Notes: generated from the sequence alone by a model not told the origin. Counted from the stretch's first letter, positions 43,833-54,553 are shown. The stretch is DNA of 64,000 bases from Comamonadaceae bacterium (GCA_947476465.1 CANJQN010000017.1:24641-88640); one strand, 5' to 3'. Numbers and translations are program-made.

Positions 43833-45089
43833 ATGCGACTCCCGTACGAACTGCTCCTGGGCTGGCGCTACACGCGCGCCGGCCGCGCCACCCGTCGCAA
43901 CGGTTTCATCTCCTTCATCTCCGGCGTGTCCATGCTGGGCATCGCGCTGGGGGTGGCGGCGCTCATCATCGTGCTGTCGGTGATGAACGGGTTTCAAAAG
44001 GAAGTGCGGGACCGCATGCTGGGCGTGGTCTCGCACATCGAGATCTACGGGCCCGACGGCGGCGTGGTGCCCGACCTGCAGCGCAGCATCGCCGAGGTCC
44101 GGCGCAATCCGCAGGTGGTGGGCGTCGCGCCCTTCGTGGCGGCGCAGGCCCTGATCGCCCGCGGCGAAGACATGCGCGGCACCGTCGTGCGCGGCATCGA
44201 CCCCGTGGCCGAGCCGCAAATCACCGAGCTGGCCCAGCAACTCAAGGACACCGCGCTCAAGCGCCTGGTGCCCGGCGGCTTCGGCCTGGTGATGGGCGCC
44301 GAGCTGGCCCGCAGCCTGGGCGTGCGCGAGGGCGACACCGTGACCCTGGTGGCGCCCAGCGGCCAGGTGACACCAGCGGGCGTGGTGCCGCGGCTGCGGC
44401 AGATGACGGTGGTGGGGCTGTTCGACTCGGGCCACTATGAGTACGACAGCGCGCTGGTGATGATGCACATTGACGACGCGCAGCGCCTGTTCCGCCTGGA
44501 AGGGCCCACCGGCCTGCGCCTGAAGCTGCGCGACCTGCATCAGGCGCGCGAGGTGGCCGCGCAGCTGGCCGACACCATGACCGGGCCGCTGCTGGTGCGC
44601 GACTGGACCCGCCAGAACCGCACCTGGTTCGCCGCGGTGCAGCTGGAAAAACGCATGATGTTCATCATCCTGACGCTGATCGTGGCGGTGGCGGCCTTCA
44701 ACCTGGTGAGCACGCTGGTGATGACCGTCACCGACAAGCGCGCCGACATCGCCATCTTGCGCACGCTGGGCGCCAGCCCGCGCAGCATCATGGGCATTTT
44801 TGTGGTGCAGGGCGCGACCGTGGGGGTGATCGGCACGCTGGCCGGCCTGCTGTTCGGGCTGGCCATCGCATTCAACATCGACACCATCGTGCCGGCGCTG
44901 GAGCATCTTCTGGGGGCCAGTTTCCTGCCGCGCGACGTGTACCTGATCAGCCGCATGCCCAGCGATCCGCAGTCCAGCGACATCATGCCGATTGCCATCA
45001 TCTCGCTGGTGCTGGCCTTCGTGGCCACCTTGTATCCGAGCTGGCGCGCCAGCCGCGTGAACCCGGCGGAGGCGCTGCGTTATGAGTAA
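43833..45089 (+). CDS. lolC: Lipoprotein-releasing ABC transporter permease LolC/LolE
   Basis: This is the membrane subunit of the Lol system that extracts outer-membrane lipoproteins from the inner membrane. The start at 43833 ([17 protein letters not shown]) gives 418 residues; longer frames from 43224 run through the divergent upstream gene and are spurious. It has the N-terminal membrane helix ([32 protein letters not shown]), a large periplasmic domain, then three C-terminal helices with [24 protein letters not shown]. It overlaps lolD by eight bases. Confidence 0.95.
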   Translation: MRLPYELLLGWRYTRAGRATRRNGFISFISGVSMLGIALGVAALIIVLSVMNGFQKEVRDRMLGVVSHIEIYGPDGGVVPDLQRSIAEVRRNPQVVGVAPFVAAQALIARGEDMRGTVVRGIDPVAEPQITELAQQLKDTALKRLVPGGFGLVMGAELARSLGVREGDTVTLVAPSGQVTPAGVVPRLRQMTVVGLFDSGHYEYDSALVMMHIDDAQRLFRLEGPTGLRLKLRDLHQAREVAAQLADTMTGPLLVRDWTRQNRTWFAAVQLEKRMMFIILTLIVAVAAFNLVSTLVMTVTDKRADIAILRTLGASPRSIMGIFVVQGATVGVIGTLAGLLFGLAIAFNIDTIVPALEHLLGASFLPRDVYLISRMPSDPQSSDIMPIAIISLVLAFVATLYPSWRASRVNPAEALRYE

Positions 45090-45813
45090 CGCCAACATGC
45101 AGGCTCCCGCGCTCAGCACTGGCGTGTCCTCGCTGCCCCCCGATGGCCCCGTGCTGCGCGCGACCGGCCTGGCCAAGCGCTTCACCGAAGGCGGGCTCAA
45201 TGTCGAGGTGCTGCGCGGGGTGGATTTCGAGGTCTATCCGGGCGAGACCGTGGCCATCGTGGGTGCGTCCGGCTCGGGCAAGAGCACGCTGCTGCACCTG
45301 TTGGGGGGGCTGGACGCGCCCACGGCCGGCAGTGTGATGCTGATGGGGCAGCAGATGGCGTCGCTCTCGGCCGCGCAGCAGGGGCGGCTGCGCAATCGTC
45401 ACCTCGGGTTCGTCTACCAGTTCCACCACCTGTTGCCGGAGTTCAGCGCCCTGGACAACGTGGCCATGCCGCTGCGGATCCGGCGAGAGCCCGTTGAGAT
45501 GTGCCACGCGGCCGCCCGCCGCACGCTGGAGGCAGTGGGCCTGGGCGAGCGGGTGCGGCACCGTCCGGCCGAGCTGTCGGGCGGCGAGCGTCAGCGCGTG
45601 GCCATTGCGCGGGCCCTGGTGACAGAGCCGGCCTGCGTGCTGGCCGACGAGCCCACCGGCAACCTCGATCGGGGCACCGCCGATGCGGTGTTCGACCAGA
45701 TGCTGCACCTGGCGCACGAAAAAGGCACGGCCTTCGTGCTGGTGACGCACGACGAATCCTTGGCCGCGCGCTGCGGGCGGCAGCTGCGGCTGGTGTCGGG
45801 CAAGTTGGCTTGA
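45082..45813 (+). CDS. lolD: Lipoprotein-releasing ABC transporter ATPase LolD
   Basis: LolD powers LolC/E. The 243-residue protein has Walker [10 protein letters not shown] near residue 65, the MacB/LolD-type [22 protein letters not shown], signature [15 protein letters not shown] and Walker [16 protein letters not shown]. The ATG lies inside the end of lolC. A ~500-base repeat-rich, gene-free stretch follows. Confidence 0.96.
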   Translation: MSNANMQAPALSTGVSSLPPDGPVLRATGLAKRFTEGGLNVEVLRGVDFEVYPGETVAIVGASGSGKSTLLHLLGGLDAPTAGSVMLMGQQMASLSAAQQGRLRNRHLGFVYQFHHLLPEFSALDNVAMPLRIRREPVEMCHAAARRTLEAVGLGERVRHRPAELSGGERQRVAIARALVTEPACVLADEPTGNLDRGTADAVFDQMLHLAHEKGTAFVLVTHDESLAARCGRQLRLVSGKLA

Positions 45814-45838
45814 GGGGGCAGGTCGCTCTGCCCCGGAG

Positions 45839-46303
45839 AAGCCTGCGTTACGCGCTCTGGTTCCTGCGGCGCAGGACGCTCAACGCCGCCCGCTTTCTCC
45901 GGCCAAGCGCGCTGCACGGGCGGGGCCGGCAGGCTCCTCCCGATGGTCCAGTGCGCTCCCGCGCACGGACCGACGGGTCCCTCCGCCTGCCGGCCCCACC
46001 CGCGCCTCGCGCACATGCTCGTGAGTGTTTCGCTCCGGATCAGGCCTGGTCATTCTTCACGCGCAACGCCTCTCAAAAGGGCCCTCGCCATCCCGGCGCG
46101 ACACGGTCCGCACACCCAAAGCGCTGCGTGCCTGGGGCGGGCACGCGGAGGGTTCCCTTTAAAAACCCGAAGGGTTCAGGGGGGAGCGTGCCCGCCCCAG
46201 GCGCGCAGCGCGCTCTCACCCGCAGAAGGCTGCCTTACGCGCTCTGAACTGCGGCGGGGGTCGCTCAGCGCGGCCCGCTTCGTCCGGCCAAGCGCGCTCC
46301 AGC
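45839..46303. repeat. Repeat-rich convergent intergenic region with long hairpin and direct repeats
   Basis: A ~78-base block at 45839-45917 (GAAGCCTGCGTTACGCGCTCTG ... CGGCCAAGCGCGCTGCA) recurs with changes at 46226-46303 in the same direction. Between them, CCTGGGGCGGGCACGC at 46131-46146 pairs perfectly with its inverse at 46186-46201. With one mismatch the arms extend to about 26 bases. Another inverted pair (GGGGCCGGCAGGC / GCCTGCCGGCCCC) lies at about 45922-45997. I find no gene. The hairpins probably end transcription of lolD and of the convergent VWA operon. Confidence 0.7.
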
Positions 46304-46308
46304 CGTCG

Positions 46309-47349
46309 TCAAAGAATCCGGTTGAACCAGAGCAGGGACAACCCGCCGGCCAGCAGCGACAGCAGCGCCGCCCCCAACGCGAGCAGGCCCGAGATCTCGG
46401 TTTCCTTCTTCTCCACCGTCAGGCGCGAGCTGAGCGTCCCGTAGACCTTCTTGAGATCTTGTGCGGTGCCGGCGTAGAAGTACTCGGCATTGGTCTTGTT
46501 GGCGATCTGCTTGAGCGTTTCCTCGTCCAGCCTCACCCGCATCGACCAACCCTCGAAACCGATGGTCTCGCCGTCGACCGTGCCGATGCCGACGGTGTAG
46601 ACCCGCACCCCGCGGTCGGCGGCCATCTTGGCCGCTTCCAGCGGGTCGACGCCGGTAGTGCGCTGGCCGTCGGTGAGCATGATGATCGCAGCCGAGTTGT
46701 ACGAGCCCGGCGGGACCGGCGTGACCTCCTTCTGCGGCTTTTTCTCGCCGTCGATGGCAAAGCCCCGCTGGCGGTCGCGCCCGCCCTGCATGGCTTGCAG
46801 GTCGATGTTGTGATCAGGAAAGAGCGTGGCCAGCGAGATGACAATCGCGTTGCCGGTGGCGGTGGCGCGTTGCAGCTGGAAGCGGTCGATCGCGGTGACC
46901 AGGTCTTCGCGATTGATGGTGGGCAGCTGGGCCACCTGCGCCGAACCGGCGAAGGCCACGATGCCCACGCGCACATGGCGCGGCAGCTCGGCGATGAAGC
47001 TCTTGGCCGCGTTTTGCGCGGCCACCAGCCGGTTGGGTTGGACATCGGTGGCGCGCATGCTGCCCGAGACGTCCATCGCCATGATGATGGTCTGATTGGC
47101 CGAGGGCAGCGAGATGACGGCCACCGGGCGCGCGGCGGCCACCAGCATCGCCGCCAGCGCCAGCAGGAACAGCACTGGCGGAATGTGCCGGCGGATCGAC
47201 TGTCGTGCGCCCATGGCCTCGCGCACGATCGACAGCGAGGCATAGCGCAGGGCCACCTTCTTCTTGCGGCGAAGCAGCGCCACGTACAGCAGCACCAGCA
47301 GGGGCAGGGCCAGCAGCAGCCAGAGGTATTGGGGCCAGAGGAATTGCAT
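46309..47349 (-). CDS. VWA-domain membrane protein (BatA-like)
   Basis: The 346-residue protein has two N-terminal membrane segments (YLWLLLALPLLVLLYVALL and PPVLFLLALAAMLVAAARPVA), then a von Willebrand A domain with MIDAS motif MDVSGSMRATD near residue 91 and IIMLTDGQ. A C-terminal helix (ISGLLALGAALLSLLAGGLSLLWF) ends the protein. It is the last gene of a MoxR-DUF58-VWA set, a chaperone-like assembly linked to stress tolerance or metalloenzyme maturation. The exact client is unknown. Confidence 0.92.
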   Translation of the reverse strand: MQFLWPQYLWLLLALPLLVLLYVALLRRKKKVALRYASLSIVREAMGARQSIRRHIPPVLFLLALAAMLVAAARPVAVISLPSANQTIIMAMDVSGSMRATDVQPNRLVAAQNAAKSFIAELPRHVRVGIVAFAGSAQVAQLPTINREDLVTAIDRFQLQRATATGNAIVISLATLFPDHNIDLQAMQGGRDRQRGFAIDGEKKPQKEVTPVPPGSYNSAAIIMLTDGQRTTGVDPLEAAKMAADRGVRVYTVGIGTVDGETIGFEGWSMRVRLDEETLKQIANKTNAEYFYAGTAQDLKKVYGTLSSRLTVEKKETEISGLLALGAALLSLLAGGLSLLWFNRIL

Positions 47350-47361
47350 GTGCTGGATGTC

Positions 47362-48343
47362 CTAGGCAACTTGCTTGAGGTGCGCCGGCAGGCTGCCGGC
47401 CGCGACGCGCAGGCGGCGCTTGCGCATCTCGACAAAGCGCACCAGCGCCTCGACCAGATCGCCGTCGGTGGACAGCTCCAGGGCGTCCACGCCGGCCTTG
47501 ACCAGCCCGACGCGAAGGTCGGCTTCGCGCTGCGCCGCGATGCTGGCGAAACGCCTGCGAAAGCCCGCATCGTGCGTGTCGACCAGCAGCTGCTCGCCGG
47601 TCTCAGCATCGCGAATCGTGAGCAGGCCCAGGTCGGGCAACTGCAGTTCGAGCGGATCGAGCAGACGCACGGCGATCACTTCGTGGCGTTGCGCCAGCTG
47701 GGCGAGGGCCTGCTCCCAGCCGGGCTCGCTGATGAAATCGGACACCACAAACACGGTGGAGCGCCGCTTGATCAGCGACGCCGCACTGTCAAGCAGCTCG
47801 CGCAGGCGGGTGATCTTGCCTTCGGTGTGTGCCGGCCGCGTCTGCAGGGCATGCAGCACGTGCAGCACATGCCGGCGCCCGGCCCCGGTGGGAATGACGG
47901 TGTCAACACCACTACCGTAGAGCATGGCGCCGACCCGGTTGCCGTGGCGCGTGAGCAGGCGTGCCAGCACAGCGACGAAGTCGGCCGAGACATGGCGTTT
48001 TCGCTGCTCGCCGGAGCCGAAGTCGACCGAGGGGCTCAGGTCCAGCAAAAACCAGGCGGCGATCTCGCGGTCTTCGGTGAACACGCGCACGTGGGGCACA
48101 CCGGTTCGCGCGGTGACGTTCCAGTCGATGTGGCGCGCGTCGTCATGGTGCTGGTACTCGCGCAGGTCGGCCAAGTCGAGCCCGGCGCCACGCAAGAGTG
48201 TGCGGTAGTCGCCTTGCAGCAGGCCGTCCAGCCGGCGGATCACCGTCCACTCCAAGCGGCGCAGCGCGTGCTCGGCCTGGCCGGCGAGCGTGGCCGGCGG
48301 ATCGGGTGCCGCGGGCGGCGGCTGCCTGCCAGCGCCCGTGAGC

Positions 48344-48363
<20 letters not shown>
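47362..48363 (-). CDS. DUF58-domain protein of the MoxR/VWA operon
   Basis: With start MTSWLRKLTGAG at 48363 it has 333 residues. The conserved DUF58 signature GDYRTLLRGAGLDLADLREYQHHDDARHIDWNVTARTG lies near residue 70, followed by a VWA-like fold (LLDLSPSVDFG, VVSDFIS). It overlaps the moxR-type gene by 20 bases and is 12 bases from the VWA gene. The trio probably acts as one complex. Confidence 0.92.
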
Positions 48364-49363
<1,000 letters not shown>

Positions 49364-49379
49364 GGTGGATGGAGTGGGG

Positions 49380-50396
49380 TCAGAAGGGGGGCAGGCCGGC
49401 CGCGGTGGCCGCGTTCTCGATGGGCACCGCGAAGGCGATGCCCAGGAAGGTGCGCGCTGGCGTGGGGTTGAGGATGGCGGTGACGATGCCCACCACCTCG
49501 CCGTCCATGGTCACCAGGGGCCCGCCCGAATTGCCGGGGTTGGCCGCCGCGTCGAACTGGATCAGGTTGCTCATTTCCTGCTTGCCCTCGGGCGAGCGAA
49601 AGACGCGCTTCATGCCCGAAACCACGCCGCCCGAGGCGGACGGGCCGATGCCAAAGGGAAAGCCCACCGCCAGCACCTTGTCGCCGGGCCCCAGGTCGTT
49701 GGTCGAGCGCATGGTGGCGGCGATCATGTCGTCGGGGATCTTGCTGGCTTGCAGCACGGCCAGGTCGTTCTCGGGCTGGATGTTGATGACCCTGGCAGTG
49801 GCCTCGAGCCCGTCGTGGAAGGTGACCGTGATGCGGTCGGCGCCCGCGACCACATGCAAGTTGGTCAGGATCACGCCCTTGTCGATGATCACCACACCGC
49901 TGCCGACGCCGCTTTCGACCTCCTCGCTTTCGGCTGCGGCCGCGGCCTCGCCAGTGGCCGGGCCGAGCGGCTTGGGCTTGGACTCAGCCTTGCCCTTGCC
50001 CGTTTCCTTTTCCTTTTCCTTTTCCTTGCCCAGCTTGGCCGCGGCCTCGGGTGTGAGCCGGTCACGCCGGACGTAGCTCACCACCCGCACCACCGACGGC
50101 CGGATGGTCTCGTAGGCCCGGGCGTACTCCGAGGGCATCACCTGGGTTTCCATGGTCTTGAGAACGGCGGCGTTGATGTCTTCCTGGGTGATGCGCCGCT
50201 GCAGCTGTTGGCCGGAAAGGCTGAAGGCCAGCAGGGCCGCCATCACCAGCACCAGCACCCAGAGCATCTGGACGGAAGTGGGGCGGCGAAGCCGGCGTTT
50301 GCGCGCGATGGCCGGGGTGTCCGCGGCGGCGGCCGGCGCCCGGGCCGGATCGGGCCGGGCCGCACGGCTGGAACTGTAAAGGGCTGACCTGCGCAT
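49380..50396 (-). CDS. Membrane-anchored trypsin-like serine protease (S1C/HtrA-like, no PDZ)
   Basis: The 338-residue protein has a cytoplasmic N-terminus, one membrane helix near residues 42-62 (SVQMLWVLVLVMAALLAFSL), a stalk and a Lys/Glu-rich segment (GKEKEKEKETGKGKAESKPK), then a trypsin fold. The triad is visible: His in LTNLHVVAG, Asp in ENDLAVLQ, Ser in GNSGGPLV. The protein ends soon after the protease core without a PDZ domain, so it differs from DegP/DegS. It sits 16 bases upstream of the moxR-type gene on the same strand and may act on the same envelope process. Confidence 0.9.
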   Translation of the reverse strand: MRRSALYSSSRAARPDPARAPAAAADTPAIARKRRLRRPTSVQMLWVLVLVMAALLAFSLSGQQLQRRITQEDINAAVLKTMETQVMPSEYARAYETIRPSVVRVVSYVRRDRLTPEAAAKLGKEKEKEKETGKGKAESKPKPLGPATGEAAAAAESEEVESGVGSGVVIIDKGVILTNLHVVAGADRITVTFHDGLEATARVINIQPENDLAVLQASKIPDDMIAATMRSTNDLGPGDKVLAVGFPFGIGPSASGGVVSGMKRVFRSPEGKQEMSNLIQFDAAANPGNSGGPLVTMDGEVVGIVTAILNPTPARTFLGIAFAVPIENAATAAGLPPF

Positions 50397-50507
50397 CCGT
50401 CACCTCGGGACCAAACAAGGGGGAAGGGGGACTCTTTGAAATCGCACGGTAGCACGGAATGCCGGGCTGTGCAGCCACCCGGGGCATCGTGCGGGCATGA
50501 TTGGCGG

Positions 50508-51368
50508 ATGCCCGAGTGGATCGATACCCACTGTCACCTGGATGCCGCCGAGTTCGCGCCCGACGTGGCTCAGGTGCGCGAGCGCGCGCGCCAGGCCGGT
50601 GTGGTGCGCTGCGTGCTGCCGGCCGTTGCCGCCGGCGGCTTCGATGCGGTGCGCGCGCTCGCCCATGCCTGGGGCGACGCCTACGCGGTGGGCATCCATC
50701 CCCTTTTCACCGGCGCGGCAACCGAGGCCGATCTGGCCACGCTGGACGTTTGGCTGGGGCAGGGGCGGGGCGATCCGGCGCTGGTGGCGGTGGGCGAGAT
50801 CGGGCTGGACCATTTCGTGCCCGGGCTCGACCGGGCCCGCCAGGACTTGTTCTACCGGGAACAGCTGCGCCTGGCCGCTCGCCATGGGCTGCCGGTGATC
50901 CTGCATGTGCGGCGCTCGGCCGATGCGCTGCTGCGCGAGCTGCGCCGCACGCCGCTGGCCGGCGGCATTGCCCATGCCTTCAACGGCAGCCTGCAGCAGG
51001 CCCATGCCTTCCTCGACCTGGGGTTCAAGCTTGGTTTTGGCGGCGCGCTGACCTTTGAGCGGGCGCTCCAGATCCGCCGCCTGGCGGTCCAGCTGCCGCT
51101 GTCGGCGTTGGTGCTGGAGACCGACGCGCCGGACATGCCACCCCACTGGCTCTACCGCACGGCGGCCGAGCGGGTCCACATTGGCGTCCAGGCGCGCAAC
51201 GAGCCGGCACAGCTGCCGGCCATCGGCGCGGTCCTGGCGCGGCTGCGCGGCATCGAGCCGCAGGCCTTGGCGCAGGCAACCGCCGACAACGCCCGGCAGG
51301 CCCTGCCGCGGCTGGCGCACTTCGCCCCACCTTCGCCCCTGCCGCTGCCGATAATCCCCCCACCTTGA
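50508..51368 (+). CDS. TatD-family hydrolase (DNase)
   Basis: The start at 50508 (MPEWIDTHCHLDAAEFAPDV) matches the family; the longer frame from 50436 does not. The 286-residue TIM-barrel metal hydrolase shows DTHCHLD, GEIGLDHF, HVRRSADALLRELRR, GIAHAFNGSLQQA and LETDAPDMPP. These hold the metals and catalytic residues. TatD enzymes degrade DNA 3'-5' or remove D-aminoacyl or lesion ends. It overlaps the next frame by four bases. Confidence 0.92.
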   Translation: MPEWIDTHCHLDAAEFAPDVAQVRERARQAGVVRCVLPAVAAGGFDAVRALAHAWGDAYAVGIHPLFTGAATEADLATLDVWLGQGRGDPALVAVGEIGLDHFVPGLDRARQDLFYREQLRLAARHGLPVILHVRRSADALLRELRRTPLAGGIAHAFNGSLQQAHAFLDLGFKLGFGGALTFERALQIRRLAVQLPLSALVLETDAPDMPPHWLYRTAAERVHIGVQARNEPAQLPAIGAVLARLRGIEPQALAQATADNARQALPRLAHFAPPSPLPLPIIPPP

Positions 51369-52123
51369 AATCAAAGACAGCCCCCCTCAGCCTGCCCGAA
51401 GTCAATTTCTCTGAACATGCCGGGGTGCGCTATCTGCACCTGGGCTCTGAATGGGTCCAGGGCTCGATGCGGGTGGACGATCCCTTCGAGATCGACCTCG
51501 AGTACGTCCAGCGCATGATGGCCTGGCTGTTGTTCGTGGCGCCCACCGCGGTCGCCAGCCGCCACGCCATGCAACTCGGCCTGGGCGCGGCCTCGCTCAC
51601 CAAGTTCTGCCGCAAGAAGCTGCGCATGGCCACCACGGCCATCGAGCTGAACCCGCAGGTGGTGGCCGCCTGCCGCCTGTGGTTCAAGCTGCCGGCCGAC
51701 GACGCCCGGCTGTCGGTGATCGTGGGCGACGCCGCCGAGGTAGTGGCGCACCCGCACTGGCAAGGCAAGGTCGACGCCCTGCAGGTCGACCTGTACGACG
51801 ACGAGGCGGCCGCGCCGGTGCTCGACAGCGCCGACTTCTACGCCGATTGCCGCAAGCTGCTCACCGAGGACGGCTGCATGACGGTCAACCTGTTCGGCCG
51901 GGCCTCCAGCTACGACCGCAGTGTGGCCAAGATCCGCGAAGCCTTTGGCGCCAAGGCGGTGTGGGCGTTCAAGCCCACCCGCGAGGGCAACGCGGTGGTG
52001 CTGGCACAGCGCACGCCCAGCCGGCCGGGCAGGGTGGCGCTGCTCGAACGCGCCGAAGTGGTTCAGTCGCGCTGGGGGCTGCCGGCTGTCAAGTGGCTGC
52101 GGGTGTTCCAGCCGGTGGATTGA
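51365..52123 (+). CDS. Spermidine synthase-like methyltransferase-fold protein
   Basis: A 252-residue protein with the spermidine synthase/Rossmann methyltransferase fold: MQLGLGAASLTKFCRKK (glycine loop), TTAIELNPQVV (acidic end of strand 2), VGDAAEVV and LQVDLYDDEAAAP. A TTG start overlapping the tatD stop gives the expected N-terminus SLPEVNFSEHAGVRYLHLG; no nearer ATG would. There is no strong ribosome site, so coupling to tatD is likely. Family members often lack the residues of true polyamine synthases, and the substrate is unknown. Confidence 0.85.
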   Translation: MKSKTAPLSLPEVNFSEHAGVRYLHLGSEWVQGSMRVDDPFEIDLEYVQRMMAWLLFVAPTAVASRHAMQLGLGAASLTKFCRKKLRMATTAIELNPQVVAACRLWFKLPADDARLSVIVGDAAEVVAHPHWQGKVDALQVDLYDDEAAAPVLDSADFYADCRKLLTEDGCMTVNLFGRASSYDRSVAKIREAFGAKAVWAFKPTREGNAVVLAQRTPSRPGRVALLERAEVVQSRWGLPAVKWLRVFQPVD

Positions 52124-52246
52124 ACGCAGGGCTGGCAGCGGCAAAGCGTTGCGCGGATGCGCCACAGTAGGTGGAACCCACATCGCCAGGTTGAGGCAGG
52201 CCCACCACAATCGCGCGGTTGCATCCAGTTTTGAGGAGACGAAACC

Positions 52247-52744
52247 GTGCGGATCAAGAACCATAAAGACTTCGGCGCAGGAGTCATGTTTACGGTAGTG
52301 GGCGTGGCCTTTGGGTGGGGGGCGACTAGCTACAACATCGGCGAGGCGGCGCGCATGGGGCCGGGGTACTTCCCGCTTACGCTCGGTGTCTTGATGGCGC
52401 TGCTGGGCCTGTTCATCGCCTTCGAGGGCATGGTCCTCGAACCCGGCGAGGAAGATGGCGACGGCAAGATCGGCCGTTTCGCCTGGCGGCCGCTGTCCTT
52501 CATCATTGCCTCCAACGTGCTGTTCGGCCTGCTGTTGGGCGGCCTGCCCAAGCTTGGCTTGCCGGCCATGGGCCTGATCGCCGCCATCTACGGGCTGACC
52601 ATCGTGGCGGCCATGGCCAGCGACGAGTTCAAGTGGAAAGAAGTGCTGATACTTGCGACGGTCCTGTCCATTTTCAGCTATTTCGCCTTCGTCTACCTGC
52701 TGAAGCTGCAGTTTCAGGTGTGGCCTAGCTTCATCGTGCGATAA
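52247..52744 (+). CDS. tctB: Tripartite tricarboxylate transporter small membrane subunit TctB
   Basis: TctB is the small membrane protein of the TTT family. A GTG start at 52247 has GAGGAG nine bases upstream. The 165-residue product has four to five membrane segments and the family feature ARMGPGYFPLTLGVLMALLG. TctA follows after 14 bases. The periplasmic TctC that usually precedes TctB is absent; the 120 bases upstream have no ORF. Confidence 0.92.
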   Translation: MRIKNHKDFGAGVMFTVVGVAFGWGATSYNIGEAARMGPGYFPLTLGVLMALLGLFIAFEGMVLEPGEEDGDGKIGRFAWRPLSFIIASNVLFGLLLGGLPKLGLPAMGLIAAIYGLTIVAAMASDEFKWKEVLILATVLSIFSYFAFVYLLKLQFQVWPSFIVR

Positions 52745-52758
52745 GAAAGAAACCCGAC

Positions 52759-54276
52759 ATGGAACTGTTCAGCAACCTCGCATTGGGTTTCGGCGTCGCG
52801 CTCACGCCCATCAACCTGCTCTACGCTTTCGCCGGATGTCTGCTGGGCACGCTGATCGGCGTGCTGCCCGGCATCGGCCCGGTGGCCACCATCGCCATGC
52901 TGCTGCCGGCCACCTACGCGCTGCCGCCGCTGTCGGCCCTGATCATGCTGGCCGGCATCTATTACGGAGCCCAGTACGGCGGCTCCACCACCGCCATTCT
53001 GGTCAACCTGCCAGGGGAGGCGTCGTCGGTGGTGACGATTATTGACGGCTACCAGATGGCCCGCAAGGGGCGTGCCGGGCCGGCGCTGGCTGCTGCCGGC
53101 CTGGGTTCGTTCTTCGCGGGTTGCGTGGGCACGCTGATTCTGGCGGCCTTCGCCGCGCCGCTGACCGAGGTGGCCTTCAAGTTCGGCCCGGCGGAATACT
53201 TTTCGCTGATGGTGCTGGGCCTGATTGGCGCCGTGGTGCTGGCCTCGGGCTCTTTGCTCAAGGCCATTGGCATGATCCTGCTGGGGTTGCTGCTGGGGCT
53301 GGTGGGCACGGACGTCAACTCGGGTGTCGCCCGTTTCTCGATGGACATCCCCGAACTGACCGACGGCATTGGCCTCATCGCGATCGCCATGGGCATCTTC
53401 GGCTATGGCGAGATCATCTCGAACTTGTCCGTGCACTCAAGCGAGCGCCAGGTCTTTACCGCCAAGGTGACGGGCCTGTTCCCCACAAAGGAAGACTTCA
53501 AGCGCTGTGTGCCTGCCGTCATACGCGGCACGGCCCTGGGTTCGGCGCTGGGTATTCTGCCCGGGGGCGGCGCGTTGCTGGCGGCCTTCGCGGCCTACAC
53601 GATCGAAAAGAAGACCAAGCTGCATCCGGGTGAAGTGCCCTTCGGCAAGGGCAACATCCGCGGTGTGGCCGCGCCCGAGTCCGCCAACAACGCCGCGGCG
53701 CAAACCTCTTTCATCCCGCTGCTGACGCTGGGCATTCCACCCAACGCCGTGATGGCGCTGATGGTGGGTGCGATGACCATCCACAACATCCAGCCGGGCC
53801 CGCAGGTGATGACCAGCAACCCGCAGCTGTTCTGGGGCCTGATCGCCTCGATGTGGATCGGCAACCTCATGCTGATCGTCTTGAATCTGCCACTGATCGG
53901 CATGTGGATCAAGCTGCTGACCATTCCCTACCGCTGGCTGTTCCCGTCCATTGTGCTGTTCTGTGCGATTGGCGTTTACTCAACTCAAAACAACACCTGG
54001 GACATCTGGATCGTCGGCATCTTCGGCGCTATCGGCTATTGCTTCATCAAGCTGGGGGCCGAGTCGGCGCCGCTGCTGTTGGGCCTGATCCTGGGCCCCA
54101 TGATGGAAGAGAACCTGCGGCGCGCCTTGCTGCTGTCGCGCGGTGACTGGAGCGTGCTGGTCACGCGTCCGCTGTCCGCCTCGCTGTTGTTCCTGGCCCT
54201 GATCATGATCGTGGTGGTGAGCCTGCCGTCCATCAAGCGCAAGCGCGCGGAGACCTTCAAGGAAGATGCGGGTTGA
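52759..54276 (+). CDS. tctA: Tripartite tricarboxylate transporter large membrane subunit TctA
   Basis: This is the main transport subunit, 505 residues with about 11-12 membrane segments. The family signatures are GTLIGVLPGIGPVATIAMLLP near residue 30, YYGAQYGGSTTAILVNLPGE near residue 73 and GILPGGGALLAAFAAYTIEK with PESANNAAAQTSFIPLLTLGIPPNAVMALM later. Uptake of tricarboxylates or other organic acids is driven by ion gradients. A binding protein must come from elsewhere in the genome. Two hairpins follow the stop. Confidence 0.96.
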   Translation: MELFSNLALGFGVALTPINLLYAFAGCLLGTLIGVLPGIGPVATIAMLLPATYALPPLSALIMLAGIYYGAQYGGSTTAILVNLPGEASSVVTIIDGYQMARKGRAGPALAAAGLGSFFAGCVGTLILAAFAAPLTEVAFKFGPAEYFSLMVLGLIGAVVLASGSLLKAIGMILLGLLLGLVGTDVNSGVARFSMDIPELTDGIGLIAIAMGIFGYGEIISNLSVHSSERQVFTAKVTGLFPTKEDFKRCVPAVIRGTALGSALGILPGGGALLAAFAAYTIEKKTKLHPGEVPFGKGNIRGVAAPESANNAAAQTSFIPLLTLGIPPNAVMALMVGAMTIHNIQPGPQVMTSNPQLFWGLIASMWIGNLMLIVLNLPLIGMWIKLLTIPYRWLFPSIVLFCAIGVYSTQNNTWDIWIVGIFGAIGYCFIKLGAESAPLLLGLILGPMMEENLRRALLLSRGDWSVLVTRPLSASLLFLALIMIVVVSLPSIKRKRAETFKEDAG

Positions 54277-54282
54277 AGGTTC

Positions 54283-54342
54283 CCGGCCGGCATAGCCGGC
54301 CGGCGCACCCCTCTTTGATGCGGCGCCTTCAGGCGCCGTTTT
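54283..54342 (+). terminator. Hairpins ending the tctBA transcript
   Basis: A perfect 9-base stem (CCGGCCGGC-ATA-GCCGGCCGG) at 54283-54303 is followed by CGGCGCC-TTCA-GGCGCCG with a TTTTC tail at 54321-54343. The second is a standard rho-independent terminator. Confidence 0.8.
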
Positions 54343-54376
54343 CATGTCGGGTGCGACAATCCCCTCAGGAGCCCCG

Positions 54377-54550
54377 ATGAGTTTGAATGCCCGCCTTTTG
54401 CCTGTCTTGCCGCTGCGAGCGGCCCCGCACAACGAGATCCATGCGCGTGCGCCCGAGGGCATGGCGGCGCCGTTGGCGCTCAGCCATAGGGTCATGCTGT
54501 GCGACGCGGCCGGCCATGGCAAGCTGCACGCCAGCATGAAGGACGCCTGA
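54377..54550 (+). pseudogene. N-terminal remnant of a DUF3422-family membrane protein
   Basis: The 57-codon frame reads LLPVLPLRAAPHNEIHARAPEGMAAPLALSHRVMLCDAAG. This matches the start of DUF3422 proteins as I know them (HPLR..LHNE.HARPPE....P...SH...L), which are normally more than 400 residues. After CDAAG it continues GHGKLHASMKDA and stops. The rest of the gene is missing; the EamA gene begins three bases later, so a deletion probably joined them. Confidence 0.6.
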
Positions 54551-54553
54551 GGC

